NCBI RefSeq assembly: GCF_024206495.1
Contig: NZ_JAMBPQ010000003.1
Coordinates: 186,001 to 250,000, forward strand
Reading direction: 5' to 3'
Length of the DNA: 64,000 bases
From: Paraburkholderia sp. CNPSo 3272
GTDB lineage: Bacteria > Pseudomonadota > Gammaproteobacteria > Burkholderiales > Burkholderiaceae
In this document: one piece after another, positions 10,211 to 20,300 of the stretch
Position numbering within the stretch: position 1 is the stretch's first letter
Layout: every line of letters begins with the position of its first letter
Notes under the pieces: model-generated
Database searches by the model: none
Told to the model about the DNA's origin: nothing
The model's input: the letters and a program-made list of their open reading frames with translations, nothing else
Program-made: the position numbers and the translations under genes

Positions 10211-10332
10211 TGTGTCTCCTGATGCAGTCAGAGAAATCCAGGTGGGGTAGCTTCAAAGCCCCGCGCGCAAAGGCTTCCAGCAGGGGGGCAACTGGAGGCG
10301 ATTTGCCTTTGGTCCGCCGGAAACGGTGGAAG

Positions 10333-10793
10333 GGTAACGATTTCTGTGCAGCTCCAGTGGCTTTTGGAAGAGGTTTATGTGCAGAACGTCTTTTGACGAG
10401 CCGCGACCGGGTTGAATCCGGCAAAGGTGACCGTCGACGTTATCCAGGAGTGACTTCTCGACGGGAGGAACGGAAGGCAACGGAATTTGTGCACGCGCGA
10501 GCGACGCCGTGATAGCAACGTTTTTTGTGCACATTCCGGATCCCGGGCGACAGGTAACGCTTATTGTGTGGTCACGACGCGGTGGTTTTGTCGTTTGGCG
10601 GCGGGACGAGGTAACGGAATTTGTGCAGCGTTGGCGCTGAGGTACGTCCTCCGGGAATTCAAGCGCCTCGAAACAGCGAAATGCCAGCCCTACCGGTGCG
10701 GAGGGGAAATCAGGTAACGGTTTTTGTGCCGTGTGGTGGCGGGGGCCGGTGCAGCAAGGCTTTCACTGCGCGTGCGGTAACGGTTTATGTGCA
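10333..10793 (+). repeat. RepA iterons, main forward array
   Basis: Forward copies at 10333-10350, 10476-10493, 10514-10531, 10553-10570, 10610-10627, 10713-10730 and 10776-10793, plus a partial one near 10370. The shared form is GGTAACG-NNTT-TTGTGCA; the outer blocks GGTAACG and TTGTGCA are almost invariant while the middle varies. Spacing is irregular (about 20 to 145 bp), unlike the tight iterons of small plasmids. Confidence 0.85.
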
Positions 10794-10830
10794 GTTGTGG
10801 CTGGCCCGGCTGGGCAGCAGAAATCTGGAA

Positions 10831-10980
10831 GCACAAAAATCGTTACCTGACCGCTAGATCGGGGAGCGGCGGCGGATCATGCGATCGAATTGCACAAAAA
10901 CCGTGACTGTGCGGGGGCATGCGAGCGATGAAGCTTGCGCGAAAAGAACCGCAGCGGGATGCGCACAAAAACCGCGACCG
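10831..10980 (-). repeat. RepA iterons, parA-proximal reverse group
   Basis: Reverse copies at 10831-10848 (GCACAAAAATCGTTACCT), 10892-10909 and 10963-10980. The last two diverge in the GTAAC half (CCGTGACT, CCGCGACC). They face the forward array, so the origin has inverted arrays on both flanks. Confidence 0.78.
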
Positions 10981-11177
10981 GCGTGGAGGCAACGAAGTGC
11001 TCTGGCCCCGACGTTTTGAACCAAAATTAGGCAGACAGGAGAGAAAGGGTCTATCGCGGCCGTGGTGACGTTGCCGGTTTCGCGGGTACTTTCCCCTTAG
11101 GAACGTCCCACGAGGGCAATAGAGACCGTTTTGAAGGGCCATTTTTTTTCATATCGCCCTCAATTAGTGTGTTTTCA

Positions 11178-11227
11178 TACGCTTTTGCTGTATTCTACGC
11201 TTTATCCAAATTCTGATAAAAAGCGTA
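11178..11227 (+). promoter_or_regulatory. Candidate ParA/ParB autoregulatory operator
   Basis: TACGCTTTT at 11178, TACGCTTT at 11196 and the inverse AAAAAGCGTA at 11218-11227, ending 3 bp before the parA ATG. Two direct copies and one inverted copy in an AT-rich promoter region suit a site bound by the N-terminal HTH of type Ia ParA. There is no good ribosome site for parA, so bound repressor could also cover the start. Confidence 0.5.
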
Positions 11228-11230
11228 TTA

Positions 11231-12439
11231 ATGGCGAAAACTATCGAATTGCCGTCGATCGATCGACGTGTGGATCTTTCCGCGATCACTGAATTTGCCG
11301 AAGAGGCCGGTCGGCTATCGGAAGAGCTTCGGGAGATGATGCTGGCGCCCCGACCCCGAAAGATGGCGCCCACCTTCACGTCCGCTCAGGTCGCAGAGAT
11401 GTGCGGCATTGATCGCATCAAATTGAACAACCTGCTTGCCACCCGCGAAGGTCTCCCGCAAGGCGTGGCGCAGGGGTCCGGGCGTAGCCGGGTCTTCACC
11501 TTGCCCGAAGCGCGAACCTGGGTCCAGCAGGTTTCCGATATTTATCAGACACCGCTCCACACCGGCGTGCGCGACGCCGACGGCAAGGTGATCCTGGTTG
11601 CCAACTTCAAGGGCGGCTCGACGAAGACGACCACGACCATGTGTCTCGCTCAAGGCCTGACCTTGCGTGGCCGCAAGGTTCTGCTGATCGACCTGGATCC
11701 GCAAGCGTCGCTCACGGAACTTTGCGGTCTGTATGCCGAAAAGGAAGTGACTGAGGATAGCACGGTCCTGCCGTTCATCTACGACCCGCATATGGAAGGC
11801 GGTCTGCTGAACTTTGTGCAGGAAACCTACTGGGACGGGCTTGACGTTATTCCCGCGCACCCCACGCTGTTTTCCGCGGAGTTCCATATTCCCGGTACCG
11901 TGATCAAGAACCCGGGATTCAAGTTCTGGGATCTGCTTCGCCAGGGAGTGGAGGTGCTGCGCAAGCAATACGACTACATCATTCTGGATACGGCGCCGTC
12001 GCTGTCCTATCTCACGATCAACGCGCTCATGGCCGCCGACGCAATGGTCATGCCGCTCGTGCCCGAAAGTCTGGACTTCATCAGTTCGGTCTCGTTCTGG
12101 AGCCTGTTTTCAGACCTGGCGCACACGATCATGGAACGCGGCGACGAGAAGACGTACGACTTCGTTTCCGTTCTGCTTTCGAAGGTCGACTACGGCAAGA
12201 CGTCGTCAGCACCGGTCGTGCGCTCATGGGTGCAGCGGACTTACAAGGACTGGGTGAACGCGCTCGAGGTGCCGGCCAGCTCCGCAATGAGTAACGGCGC
12301 ACTCGCCATGGCTACCGTGTTCGACATCAGCAAGGGAGACCTCGCTGACAAAACAGTGGCGCGCGTGCGTCAGCCGCTAACTGATTACGTACAGTGGATC
12401 GACGATCTTTACGTAGAAAAATGGAGGGCCGGCAAGTGA
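11231..12439 (+). CDS. parA: ParA-family partition ATPase (type Ia, with N-terminal HTH)
   Basis: A 402-residue protein. A MerR/HTH-like DNA-binding segment (FTSAQVAEMCGIDRIKLNNL, about 49-69) is followed by the deviant Walker A KGGSTKTTTT (127-136), Walker A' LLIDLDPQAS (151-160) and Walker B YIILDTAPSLS. It drives segregation of the replicon by forming ATP-dependent gradients on the nucleoid and stimulating release from ParB. The extra N-terminal domain marks the self-regulating type Ia class, consistent with the repeats just upstream. parB starts within its stop codon. Confidence 0.93.
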   Translation: MAKTIELPSIDRRVDLSAITEFAEEAGRLSEELREMMLAPRPRKMAPTFTSAQVAEMCGIDRIKLNNLLATREGLPQGVAQGSGRSRVFTLPEARTWVQQVSDIYQTPLHTGVRDADGKVILVANFKGGSTKTTTTMCLAQGLTLRGRKVLLIDLDPQASLTELCGLYAEKEVTEDSTVLPFIYDPHMEGGLLNFVQETYWDGLDVIPAHPTLFSAEFHIPGTVIKNPGFKFWDLLRQGVEVLRKQYDYIILDTAPSLSYLTINALMAADAMVMPLVPESLDFISSVSFWSLFSDLAHTIMERGDEKTYDFVSVLLSKVDYGKTSSAPVVRSWVQRTYKDWVNALEVPASSAMSNGALAMATVFDISKGDLADKTVARVRQPLTDYVQWIDDLYVEKWRAGK

Positions 12440-13434
12440 GTTCATTCCGCGACAAGATGGCGGCGAAGACCCGTGAACTCGGTTCGTCGTCGGAGCGGCC
12501 AGCCACAGAGCGGCCGGCAGCCGTCGCTCCGGCCGAGCCGGCGCGACGCAGCAGCGCGTTCAAGACCGGGCCCGGCATGCTCGGCGCGTTGGCGGTGGCG
12601 CAGCAGCGCATCCAGGAACTGGAGAACACGAGCGACAAGCTCATGCTTCCGGTGAACGCGATTCAGCCGAACCCGTGGCAGCCGCGCAAGATCTTCAGCG
12701 ACGAGGGCCTTGCGTCGCTGGCTGAATCGATCCGCGAAGTCGGGCTTATCGAGCCGGTCGTTGTTCGTCGTGCGGAGAACGGCTATCAGCTGATCGCTGG
12801 CGAGCGACGTCTTCGTGCGCACGCCCTGATTCAGGCGCAGGACATTCGTGCCTCCGTGATCGAGTGCTCCGATCAGGACATGGCAGTTCTCGCGCTCGTG
12901 GAAAACGTCGGCCGCGAAGACCTCACCGACTACGAGATCGGGCAGTCGCTGCGCCGCGCCGAACGAGAGTTTCCAACTCGCAAGCGTATGGCCGAGGCGT
13001 TGGGGATGTCGCGCAAAGGTCTGTACCGCTTTTTGGCCTTTGAGAATCTGCCGGATTTCATCCGACGCGATCTTGATCTGAATCCGCGACTGCTCGGCGG
13101 GTCGGCCGCTGACGAGGTTGTTTCGGCAATCAAGAAGTTCGGCTCGGCGGGTCTTTCGGCAGCGCGCCAGTTGTGGCCGGCGGTGGTCGAGCGGACGCTG
13201 GATCAAGGCAAGCTGGCTGCGGCGATTGGAGCGCAAGCCAGTCGAGGGGAGTCGACCGAAAGCGTATCGGAGCGCAGCATCGAGAAGATCTTTTCGGGCA
13301 AGAGCCACGCCGGCAGCATTACGAAGGACACGAACAGCTTTACGGTGAAGCTCAAGACTGGCGTGTTGTCGGATGCCCAGGAAACGCAAATTCGGGAGCT
13401 GATTAGTCAGCTGTTCAATGTGAAACCCGGCTGA
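12436..13434 (+). CDS. parB: ParB-family partition protein
   Basis: A 332-residue centromere-binding protein. The ParB/Srx nucleotide-binding domain includes IQPNPWQPRK, the CTP-binding box GERRLRAH (122-129) and the ENVGREDLTDYEI segment. A helix-turn-helix (RKRMAEALGMSRKGLYRFL, about 183-201) and a C-terminal dimerisation domain follow. The start is the GTG overlapping the parA stop (GTGA), with GGAGGG 6 nt upstream; an earlier ATG inside parA would add 14 unconserved residues. It should load at the palindromes that begin 70 bp downstream. A strong terminator follows. Confidence 0.94.
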   Translation: MSSFRDKMAAKTRELGSSSERPATERPAAVAPAEPARRSSAFKTGPGMLGALAVAQQRIQELENTSDKLMLPVNAIQPNPWQPRKIFSDEGLASLAESIREVGLIEPVVVRRAENGYQLIAGERRLRAHALIQAQDIRASVIECSDQDMAVLALVENVGREDLTDYEIGQSLRRAEREFPTRKRMAEALGMSRKGLYRFLAFENLPDFIRRDLDLNPRLLGGSAADEVVSAIKKFGSAGLSAARQLWPAVVERTLDQGKLAAAIGAQASRGESTESVSERSIEKIFSGKSHAGSITKDTNSFTVKLKTGVLSDAQETQIRELISQLFNVKPG

Positions 13435-13464
13435 TTGGGCCGTGAGATTGTTGATGGAGATGGG

Positions 13465-13492
13465 AGCCCGCTTCGGCGGGCTTTTTCTTTTT
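13465..13492 (+). terminator. Rho-independent terminator of parA-parB
   Basis: AGCCCG-CTTCGG-CGGGCT hairpin (about 7-bp stem, stable UUCG-type loop) followed by TTTTCTTTTT, 31 bp past the parB stop. Confidence 0.9.
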
Positions 13493-13505
13493 GCGGGGTT
13501 AGGTC

Positions 13506-14401
13506 GTGTGTCGAGTTGACACACAGTTGCCCGTCGCATGAGAGGCGTTGGTGGGCGGGCGAGCGTGTGTCGAGTCGACACACGAGCAAGGTGAGTCGTG
13601 GCCGGGAGCGCGGGCTGTGAGGATGCTGTGGGTGCCTCGCGGATTCCAGTAGTAGTCAGCACGGGGAGGGTTGGTTGCCGGGCCAGCATATCAAGGCAGT
13701 CGACGCGGCTCGTGTGTCGACTCGACACACGAGCGAGCAGGCGTGCCGAAAGACGATACAAATAGCCGCCTCGATTACTCCGTCGGCGACGCCCAACGGG
13801 CTGCCGTCGGCGCGAGGCGCGCTCGAAAACCGGGTGGCGGCGGTCGTCAATTTCACTTGTTTGGGGTTAGGCGCTGTGTCGAGTCGACACACACGGACCG
13901 CGGCTCCGAACGGCGGTAGCCATGGGACGCACGACAACTAGCATTGGGGGTGAGGTCATCTCCGCAGCGAGGCATGGTGCTTTGTGTGGAGCGAGAGGGC
14001 GAACCGTCGCTTGTCCCATTCGCGTGCTGACTCCCGCCGCCCAAAGCAGTGTGTCGAGTCGACACAGACGGACTGTGGCTCCGAACCGCGGGAGTCATGG
14101 GAACACGACAATGAGCATGAGGGTGAGGTTTCGTCTCCGCACTCATCGTTCAGTGTGTAAGAGCGAGAGGGTGTCCCTCGCCTGTTCGCTCGGAGACTGA
14201 CTTCCCGCCCGGAGCAGTGTGTCGAGTCGACACACTGCCACTGCCTCCTCTCCGTCGCCGCCGGGGGGGATTGCGACCCGGGACACGCGCGACAGCAGCA
14301 GAACGAAAACAATGAGGTGATCTGCCCGGCAACACACATTGTGCGGTGTGCGGGATTCATGGCGGATTTGTGGGCCGAGGCAGTGTGTCGAGTCGACACA
14401 C
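13506..14401. repeat. Array of seven parS-like centromere palindromes
   Basis: Palindromes of the form GTGTGTCGAGTCGACACAC lie at 13506-13524, 13565-13583, 13712-13730, 13874-13892, 14049-14067, 14217-14235 and 14383-14401. The core TGTCGA-N-TCGACA is constant apart from one T in the first copy. A degenerate relic (CGTGTCGACTCGTCACG) lies near 14541. They follow parB immediately and are the obvious ParB binding sites. From the third copy on, spacing is close to constant at 162-175 bp. Confidence 0.9.
13874..14382 (+). repeat. Degenerate ~170-bp tandem repeat carrying the parS sites
   Basis: Units 13874-14048, 14049-14216 and 14217-14382 each begin with a parS palindrome. The first two share flanking sequence throughout: a CGGACxGxGGCTCCGAAC block just after the palindrome, a CATGGGAxxCACGACAA block and a GGTGAGGT block. 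The third is more diverged but keeps the GACAGCAGCAGAACGAAAAC and ATGAGGTGA part. They appear to have arisen by tandem duplication of a unit containing one parS. No coding frame is conserved between units. Confidence 0.65.
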
Positions 14402-16053
14402 AGTCGTTGGCTCTCAGCAGTTGTGGCCTCACGGACTGTGACGCGTGAAAAGGCAACCGCTCGTGTGGACGTCTCTGGCGGTGCTGGCTGCCTCGGTGCA
14501 ATTCGCGTCGGCAGCGTGTGCGTCCTATCGAGCGTGTCTGCGTGTCGACTCGTCACGTCGCCGGCGTATCTCAACTATCTGGGGCTTCAAATAGCGGTTA
14601 CCTCCCTGTCACCGGAAGACGAGGATGCCCCTCCGCTGCTCTGGCCGAAATCAAGCCTCTTCGAAGAATTGGAGGAGCGCTATGTTCGGTATCGCTTCCT
14701 GAGAGCATGTGCTGCCGCCAATGGGCGGGCGCATTACATGTCCAGCGATCTGCATCGTACGATGGACCTGCCACACCTCTGACTTGCAGTTGCTGGTGCA
14801 TGTGCCCCAACTGGGACATTACGCCCGCTCTCGGTTTGCCCCCAGGAGCCCGCGCAGACAGTCTTCGCAGGTGGCCGGGAGCCATGGCTTTGCCACATCG
14901 CTGATCTTGATTTTTCCCCGACACATTCTCGGGTGGTGAGCGCGCTTCGGTCTACGCGGCACACGAATGTGACGCTACGCTCATGCCCGATCAGTGCATG
15001 AGCGTAGCGGCCCCCCAAACGGACGGCTTGATAGTGGCCGGCCGCGCCATGTGCTCGCGTAAGTCGCTTGCGCCTTACGCTGAGATTCCAGCCTGGTTGT
15101 CTCCGGCACAGGCGAGGCAGCGCCGCTCAGTCCTTCTCACTTGACCCCTCCTTTCGGGACGACCGGCGGGGCAGCGGCGGCAGAACTGATGGCCCGTAAG
15201 TCTGAGGTGAGCCCGTTGTGCGCGGTGTGTGGGACTCTTGGTATCGTGCGCCATGTCGGTTGGCGCCTATGAACGAACTGAACCAGGTCAGCACAGCAAC
15301 GCGAGGACTAGGCGGGGGGACGAACGATCACGGAAGAAATCCCGCTATTTGCCCCGCAGATTGGCGCCATAAATGCAACTAACTGATGACGCGGATCCGA
15401 TGGGGACGAAGCAACCAATGTGGGGCCGCTCGCGTCAGTGCTGCGACTGCCCCCGAGCAAACAAAGTAGCGATCGACGCGTCTCCATCGAGAAATAGAGG
15501 AGACGAGTGGAGCACCCAGAACCGCACATCGACCCCGACGCGAACAGAACCACATCGTAGAAACTATCGTCACACCGGGTCAATCCGCCCTCAGAACGCG
15601 ATCCCAAGGGCGTGAAACAATTAACCCACAACCAATAAATCGCCGAAAGCCTTATGCGACGGGCGTTCTATGCCTGAAACAATCCAAATTCTACTTCTTG
15701 TTTCACGGCGGTAACGACATTACGACCCCGAAACACAGCCAGAATGAGTGCCTAGGAGCCAGAACCCGCTTCGCCAGCATCCATCGTACATTTCAATACG
15801 TATTTTGTAGTTTTCAATTTTTGCGCCGGAGTGACGCGCGAAGCCGCGCTTCACCCCTCGACGTACGACGGTACCCGTATCCCACCCATGCGCGTCGATT
15901 AAAATTGGGCCCCGTTGCAGAACACTAGACAGGGCTCCGGTCCGGCTCGTGGTCACGCTCAAATCGCCAGCGCCCATCATGTGCTGCTCGCGCGAGAAAG
16001 CAGCAGTCACCCTTTCTCCATTCAGCGCCCGTAAACACCATACAGGAAACGTC
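14402..16053. other. Long stretch without a convincing gene downstream of the parS array
   Basis: About 1.65 kb. Several short open frames exist on both strands (longest about 147 codons, ending at 14782), but none shows a ribosome site plus a recognisable domain. One segment (SPEDEDAPPLLWPKSSLFEE in the plus frame near 14610) has protein-like composition and might be a fragment. The part from about 15600 to 15950 is lower in G+C. A strong inverted repeat lies at 14973-15009. Confidence 0.5.
14973..15009. repeat. Perfect 14-bp inverted repeat
   Basis: Arms CGCTACGCTCATGC (14973-14986) and GCATGAGCGTAGCG (14996-15009) with a 9-nt loop. No T-run follows on either strand, so it is not an ordinary terminator. 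It lies in the gene-free zone beyond the parS array. Confidence 0.7.
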
Positions 16054-17304
16054 GTGAAGTTCATCCACGCGGCAGATCTACACCTCGACAGCCCGCTTCA
16101 TGGCCTGAGCGCATACCCCGATGCGCCGGTCGCCCAATTGCGCAACGCCACGCGCGAGGCGCTGCGCCTGCTCGTCGATCGCGCCATCGACGAAGAGGTC
16201 GCGTTCGTCGTCCTCGCCGGCGATCTCTACGACGGCGACTGGAAGGACCACAACACCGGTGTCTTCTTCGGCCAGCAGATGGGACGTCTGCGCAAGGCTG
16301 GCATTCGCGTCTTCGCGTTGTGGGGCAATCACGACGCAGAAAGCGAAATGACCAGGAAGCTCACATTGCCGGACAACGTGACGGTGTTCAGTCATCGCAA
16401 GGCTGAAACTCACGCGCTGCACGACATCAAGGTGGCGCTGCACGGACAGAGCTTCAAGGACAAAGCCGTGGTGGAAAATCTCGCCGTGGGTTACCCGTCG
16501 CCGGTTTCCGGTTATTACAACATCGGTGTGCTCCACACCGCGCTCGAAGGCTATGCCGCGCATGCGACTTACGCGCCATGCACGCGTGCCGAATTGCACG
16601 CGAAGGGTTACGACTACTGGGCGCTAGGTCACGTCCACGAGTTCCAGCAGTGGGCGGAAGAGTCGACGATCGTATTCCCGGGCAATCTGCAGGGCCGGCA
16701 CATCCGCGAAACGGGGCGCCGGGGCGCCGTGCTCGTGAGCGTCGAGGGCTGCCGCACGGAGGTCGAACGTCTCTACCTCGATGTGCTGCGCTGGGAGTCG
16801 GTGGGCGTCGACGCGAGCGACTGCGAAAGCGTCGCGGATCTGTCGCGCAAGATTGGCGCCGCGCTCGAAGCGCTGCTATCCGTCGACGCGCATGTGCCGC
16901 GCGCGGTGCGCGTGACGGTGACGGGCAAGTCGCCGGCACATGGACTCTTTTTCGGGCGCGCCGCGCAATTGCGCGCTGAAGTGCTCAATCAGGTCGGCAT
17001 TATCGGCAATGACACGCTGTGGCTGGAAAAGGTCAAGCTCGAAACGAGCGCGGCCGATACGGCTGCCGCACAGAACGAGCAGATCGAAGCGCTCGCCGAT
17101 CTCAAACTGCTACTCGAAGCCGCCACGCAAGACGCCGAATTTCTCGCGCTGCTCGAACGCGATTTGCGCGCCTTCGTCGGCAAGGTGCGCAGCGAAGTGA
17201 AAGAAGACGCGCCACTGCTCGAATTCGCCCGCGAGGGCAAACTCGCAGCGCTGGTGGAGCAGGTCGGCCCCGCGCTGCTTGCGCGCCTTTCCACGGGAGA
17301 ATGA
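16054..17304 (+). CDS. yhaO: Metallophosphoesterase DNA nuclease, YhaO/SbcD-like
   Basis: A 416-residue calcineurin-type phosphoesterase. The metal-binding motifs are in order: FIHAADLHLDSP, VLAGDLYDGDW, WGNHDAES and GHVHEF. These are the marks of SbcD/Mre11-like nucleases, and the length and partner fit the YhaO subgroup. The start is GTG 16054, with AGGAAAC before it; upstream in-frame codons are not family-like. It is followed after 3 bp by the large ATPase gene, so the two form an operon and probably a complex that processes DNA ends or hairpins. Confidence 0.86.
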   Translation: MKFIHAADLHLDSPLHGLSAYPDAPVAQLRNATREALRLLVDRAIDEEVAFVVLAGDLYDGDWKDHNTGVFFGQQMGRLRKAGIRVFALWGNHDAESEMTRKLTLPDNVTVFSHRKAETHALHDIKVALHGQSFKDKAVVENLAVGYPSPVSGYYNIGVLHTALEGYAAHATYAPCTRAELHAKGYDYWALGHVHEFQQWAEESTIVFPGNLQGRHIRETGRRGAVLVSVEGCRTEVERLYLDVLRWESVGVDASDCESVADLSRKIGAALEALLSVDAHVPRAVRVTVTGKSPAHGLFFGRAAQLRAEVLNQVGIIGNDTLWLEKVKLETSAADTAAAQNEQIEALADLKLLLEAATQDAEFLALLERDLRAFVGKVRSEVKEDAPLLEFAREGKLAALVEQVGPALLARLSTGE

Positions 17305-17307
17305 CCA

Positions 17308-20300
17308 GTGCGTCTCAAGCAACTCGATTTGATCAAATACGGAAAATTCACTGATACGACCCTGCCGTTTCCCCACGCCGCGCACGATTTCCACGTCATC
17401 GTCGGGCCGAACGAAGCGGGCAAGTCCACAGTGCGCACCGCTGTGTCGGAGTTGTTGTTTGGCATGCGGCTGCAAACGCCGCTCGATTTTCTCCATAACA
17501 CGCCGGAATTGCGCATTGGCGGCGTGCTGGAAAACGACGCGGCCGAGCGACGATTTCATCGCGCGCGCGGCCGGAACTCGCTGCGCACCCCGCAAGACGA
17601 CAAACTACCCGAGGACTTTCTCGCCGCATTTCTCGACGGCACGAGCAAGGAGTTCTTCGAGCAGATGTTCGGCCTCGATCATGCGCGGCTCGTTGAAGGG
17701 GGGCGCAGCATTCTTGACGCATCGGACAAGCTCGGCCAGGTGTTGTTCGAATCGGCGGTGGGTGTGGGGCGCCTCGGGCCCGTGCGCGAGGAACTCGAAA
17801 GTCGCGCGGCCGAACTTTGGGCTCCGCGACGCAGCGGCAGTGCGTACGCACAAGCGGAAACGTCGTTCGCCGAGGCAACGAGCGAACTGAAGGCCGCGCA
17901 GGTGCGCACGCGCGATTGGGTCGAGAAGAAGGACGCGCTCGAAGCAGTCGAACAGGCTATTGAGCGTTTGCGCGCCGAACAGCGCAGTTTCGAATCGCAG
18001 CGCTCGAAGCTCGAACGCGTGCGCCGTCTCGCTCCCTGTATAGAAGAGCTTTCGCTCAAGCAAAACGAGTTGGCCGCATTGGGCGAGGTCATCGATCTAC
18101 CGCCCACCGCCTACGCCGATCTGTTGAAGGCGCAAGCCGACATCGCCGCCGAGCGTAAAGTGCAGGAAGCGTGGCAGGCCGATCTTGCAGGTAAAGAAGC
18201 GTCACGTGATGCGATCGAGCCCGATCGCGCGGCACTTGCGCTCGCCGCCGAAATCGACGCACTCGACACGCTGCGCGGCGAATGCGTCAATCATCCGCGT
18301 GAATTGCTGGTGCGTGAAACTGAGATCCGCAACTATCTCGATGCCGCATTCGCCGCTGCGGCCCAGCTTGGCTGGCCGGGTGACGAAGCCGCATTGCGTG
18401 CGGCGTTGCCCGGCGCGCTCGCGCTGAAGACGGTGACCAACCTGCTGCGCGATCACGGTCTTCGCGAGCAGGCGCTCACGACGGCGCGCGAGGCGCATGA
18501 CGAACAGACGCGCAAGCTCGCACAATTGCAGCAGCAGCTTGTGCGCCTGCCCGGTATCGACGTGCCGCGTGCGTTGCACGCCGCGCTCGACGATGCGCGC
18601 GAATTCCGCAACAGTGTGACGAAGGAAAATGCGCTCGAGCGCGAACTGGCGGATGCGCAGCGCACGGTCGAAGAAAAGCGCCAACTGCTCGGTCGATGGA
18701 GCAAGCCGGTGCAAGCACTGCGCGCGCTCGACCTGCCATCGGCCACGCGCCTGGCCGCACTGCAAAAGGAAGAAAGCGAGCGCACGAGCGCGGTGGCCGC
18801 AGCGCGAGAAGCGGTCACGGCCGCACAAGAAGAGATCGAGCGTTTCGAATTGCAGGAGACGCATTTCACGCAGGGCAACAAGGTTGTCACGACCGCAGAA
18901 GTGCAGGCTGCGCGCACACGCCGCGACAGCGCGTGGGACGAAGTCAAGGCGGCGCGCGTCAGTCTCGCGGATGGTGCGCCCGCCGTGGACGACGCGATGC
19001 GCCTGGCCGACGAGCTGGTCGATGCACAGCTCGGCACTTCGCAGGCGGCGGCCACATTGCAGAACTTGCGTCAGCAAGTCGAGACGGCGCGCGCGAACGC
19101 GCAGCGCAAGCTTGCAGCGTTGAGCGAACGCGAGCGCGAACTCAAGGCCTTTCGCAATAGCTGGACGCAATCTGCAATCGACGCGCAACTGCCTGGCATG
19201 CCGCTTGCGGACATGGGCGCGTGGCTCGCGAATCGCGAAGCGGCGCTCAACGCACAGAGCGAAAGCGACCGCCGCGCGAGCGAGTTCGAAGCGCGTCGCG
19301 CGGCGCGCATTGCCGCGCATGCGGCGCTGCTGGAAGCCTTGCGGCCGGTCGCACAGGCAAATGAAGACGATGCGCTGACGACGTTGATTGGCATGGCGGA
19401 AACCGTCGTGCAATCGGCCCAGAAGAGCGCCGTGCAGCGCGAAGGTCTCGAAACGCAGATTCGCGACGCCGAACGCGCGAGCGAAGCCGCGCAATCGCGC
19501 TTGAAGATTGAACAGGACGCCTACGCAAAGTGGCAGACGCAATGGCGTGAGGCGCTCGCGCAAGCCAATCTCGGCGCACGCGCGGCGACGCTCGCAGCAG
19601 CGGAAGGCGCCATCGAACTCGCCAATGCCATTGCTGCCGCTTTTTCGGATGCCGAAGTACCCCGTAACCGCATTCGTGCGATCTGCACGCAATTGACGAT
19701 TCTGGCAGCCGACGCGCGACGCCTCGCCGAGGCGCTCGCGCCCGAATGGCCCGCGTCGGGCGACGGCATCGACGTGGCGCGTCAGCTCGCGGCGCGGCTC
19801 GCCACCGCGCGCGAAACGGCGAAATCCCTCGCTCAGGCCGATGCCGACGTGCAGGTTGCCCGTATGCGCGTGGCCGACGCAGCAGCGGCGGTGGCGGGCG
19901 CACAGGCGCGCATCGAGCCCATTCTGAAGCTCGCGGGCGTGAACGAGATCGACGCGGCATTGCCGCTCGCCGAGCGTTCCGACGTGCGCCGCGCGCTGTC
20001 GAAGGCGATCTCGGCGGCGCGGGACACGCTCGTGCGCGAAGGCGACGGACTTGCGCAGGAGGCCATCGAGGCGGAGATCGCTGAGCAGCACATCACCGAG
20101 GTGCCCGCGCTGCTCGCAACCGTAAACCAGAAACGCGAAGCGGGCGACCGTGCGCTGAGCGAGTGCCTGCAGCAACAGGTCAGCGCAAAGCAAGCGTTCG
20201 ACGCGATCAACGGCCAGGCCAATGCCGCGCTCGCCGAAGCGAAACGCCAGGAAGCCCTGAGCGCCATGGGCGACGCCGCGGAGCAATATCTCGAAGCCGC

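Larger units (their letters stand above)
9879..11230. other. Replication origin region (oriV) between repA and parA
   Basis: About 1.35 kb without a gene. It carries three groups of an 18-bp iteron (listed separately), an AT-rich stretch at about 10083-10210, and a one-mismatch DnaA-box-like TTATCCAAA at about 11202. Short open frames inside are random. Position between a Rep initiator and ParAB identifies it as the replicon origin. Confidence 0.8.

Noticed and set aside
13506..14401. Palindromic array considered as CRISPR
   Set aside because: Repeats are perfect self-complementary 19-mers with spacers of 40-156 bp, no cas genes, and a position right after parB. parS fits better.
14339..14782. 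147-codon plus-strand frame starting in the parS zone
   Set aside because: It crosses a parS palindrome, lacks a ribosome site and has no recognisable domain. Only its last third is vaguely protein-like.
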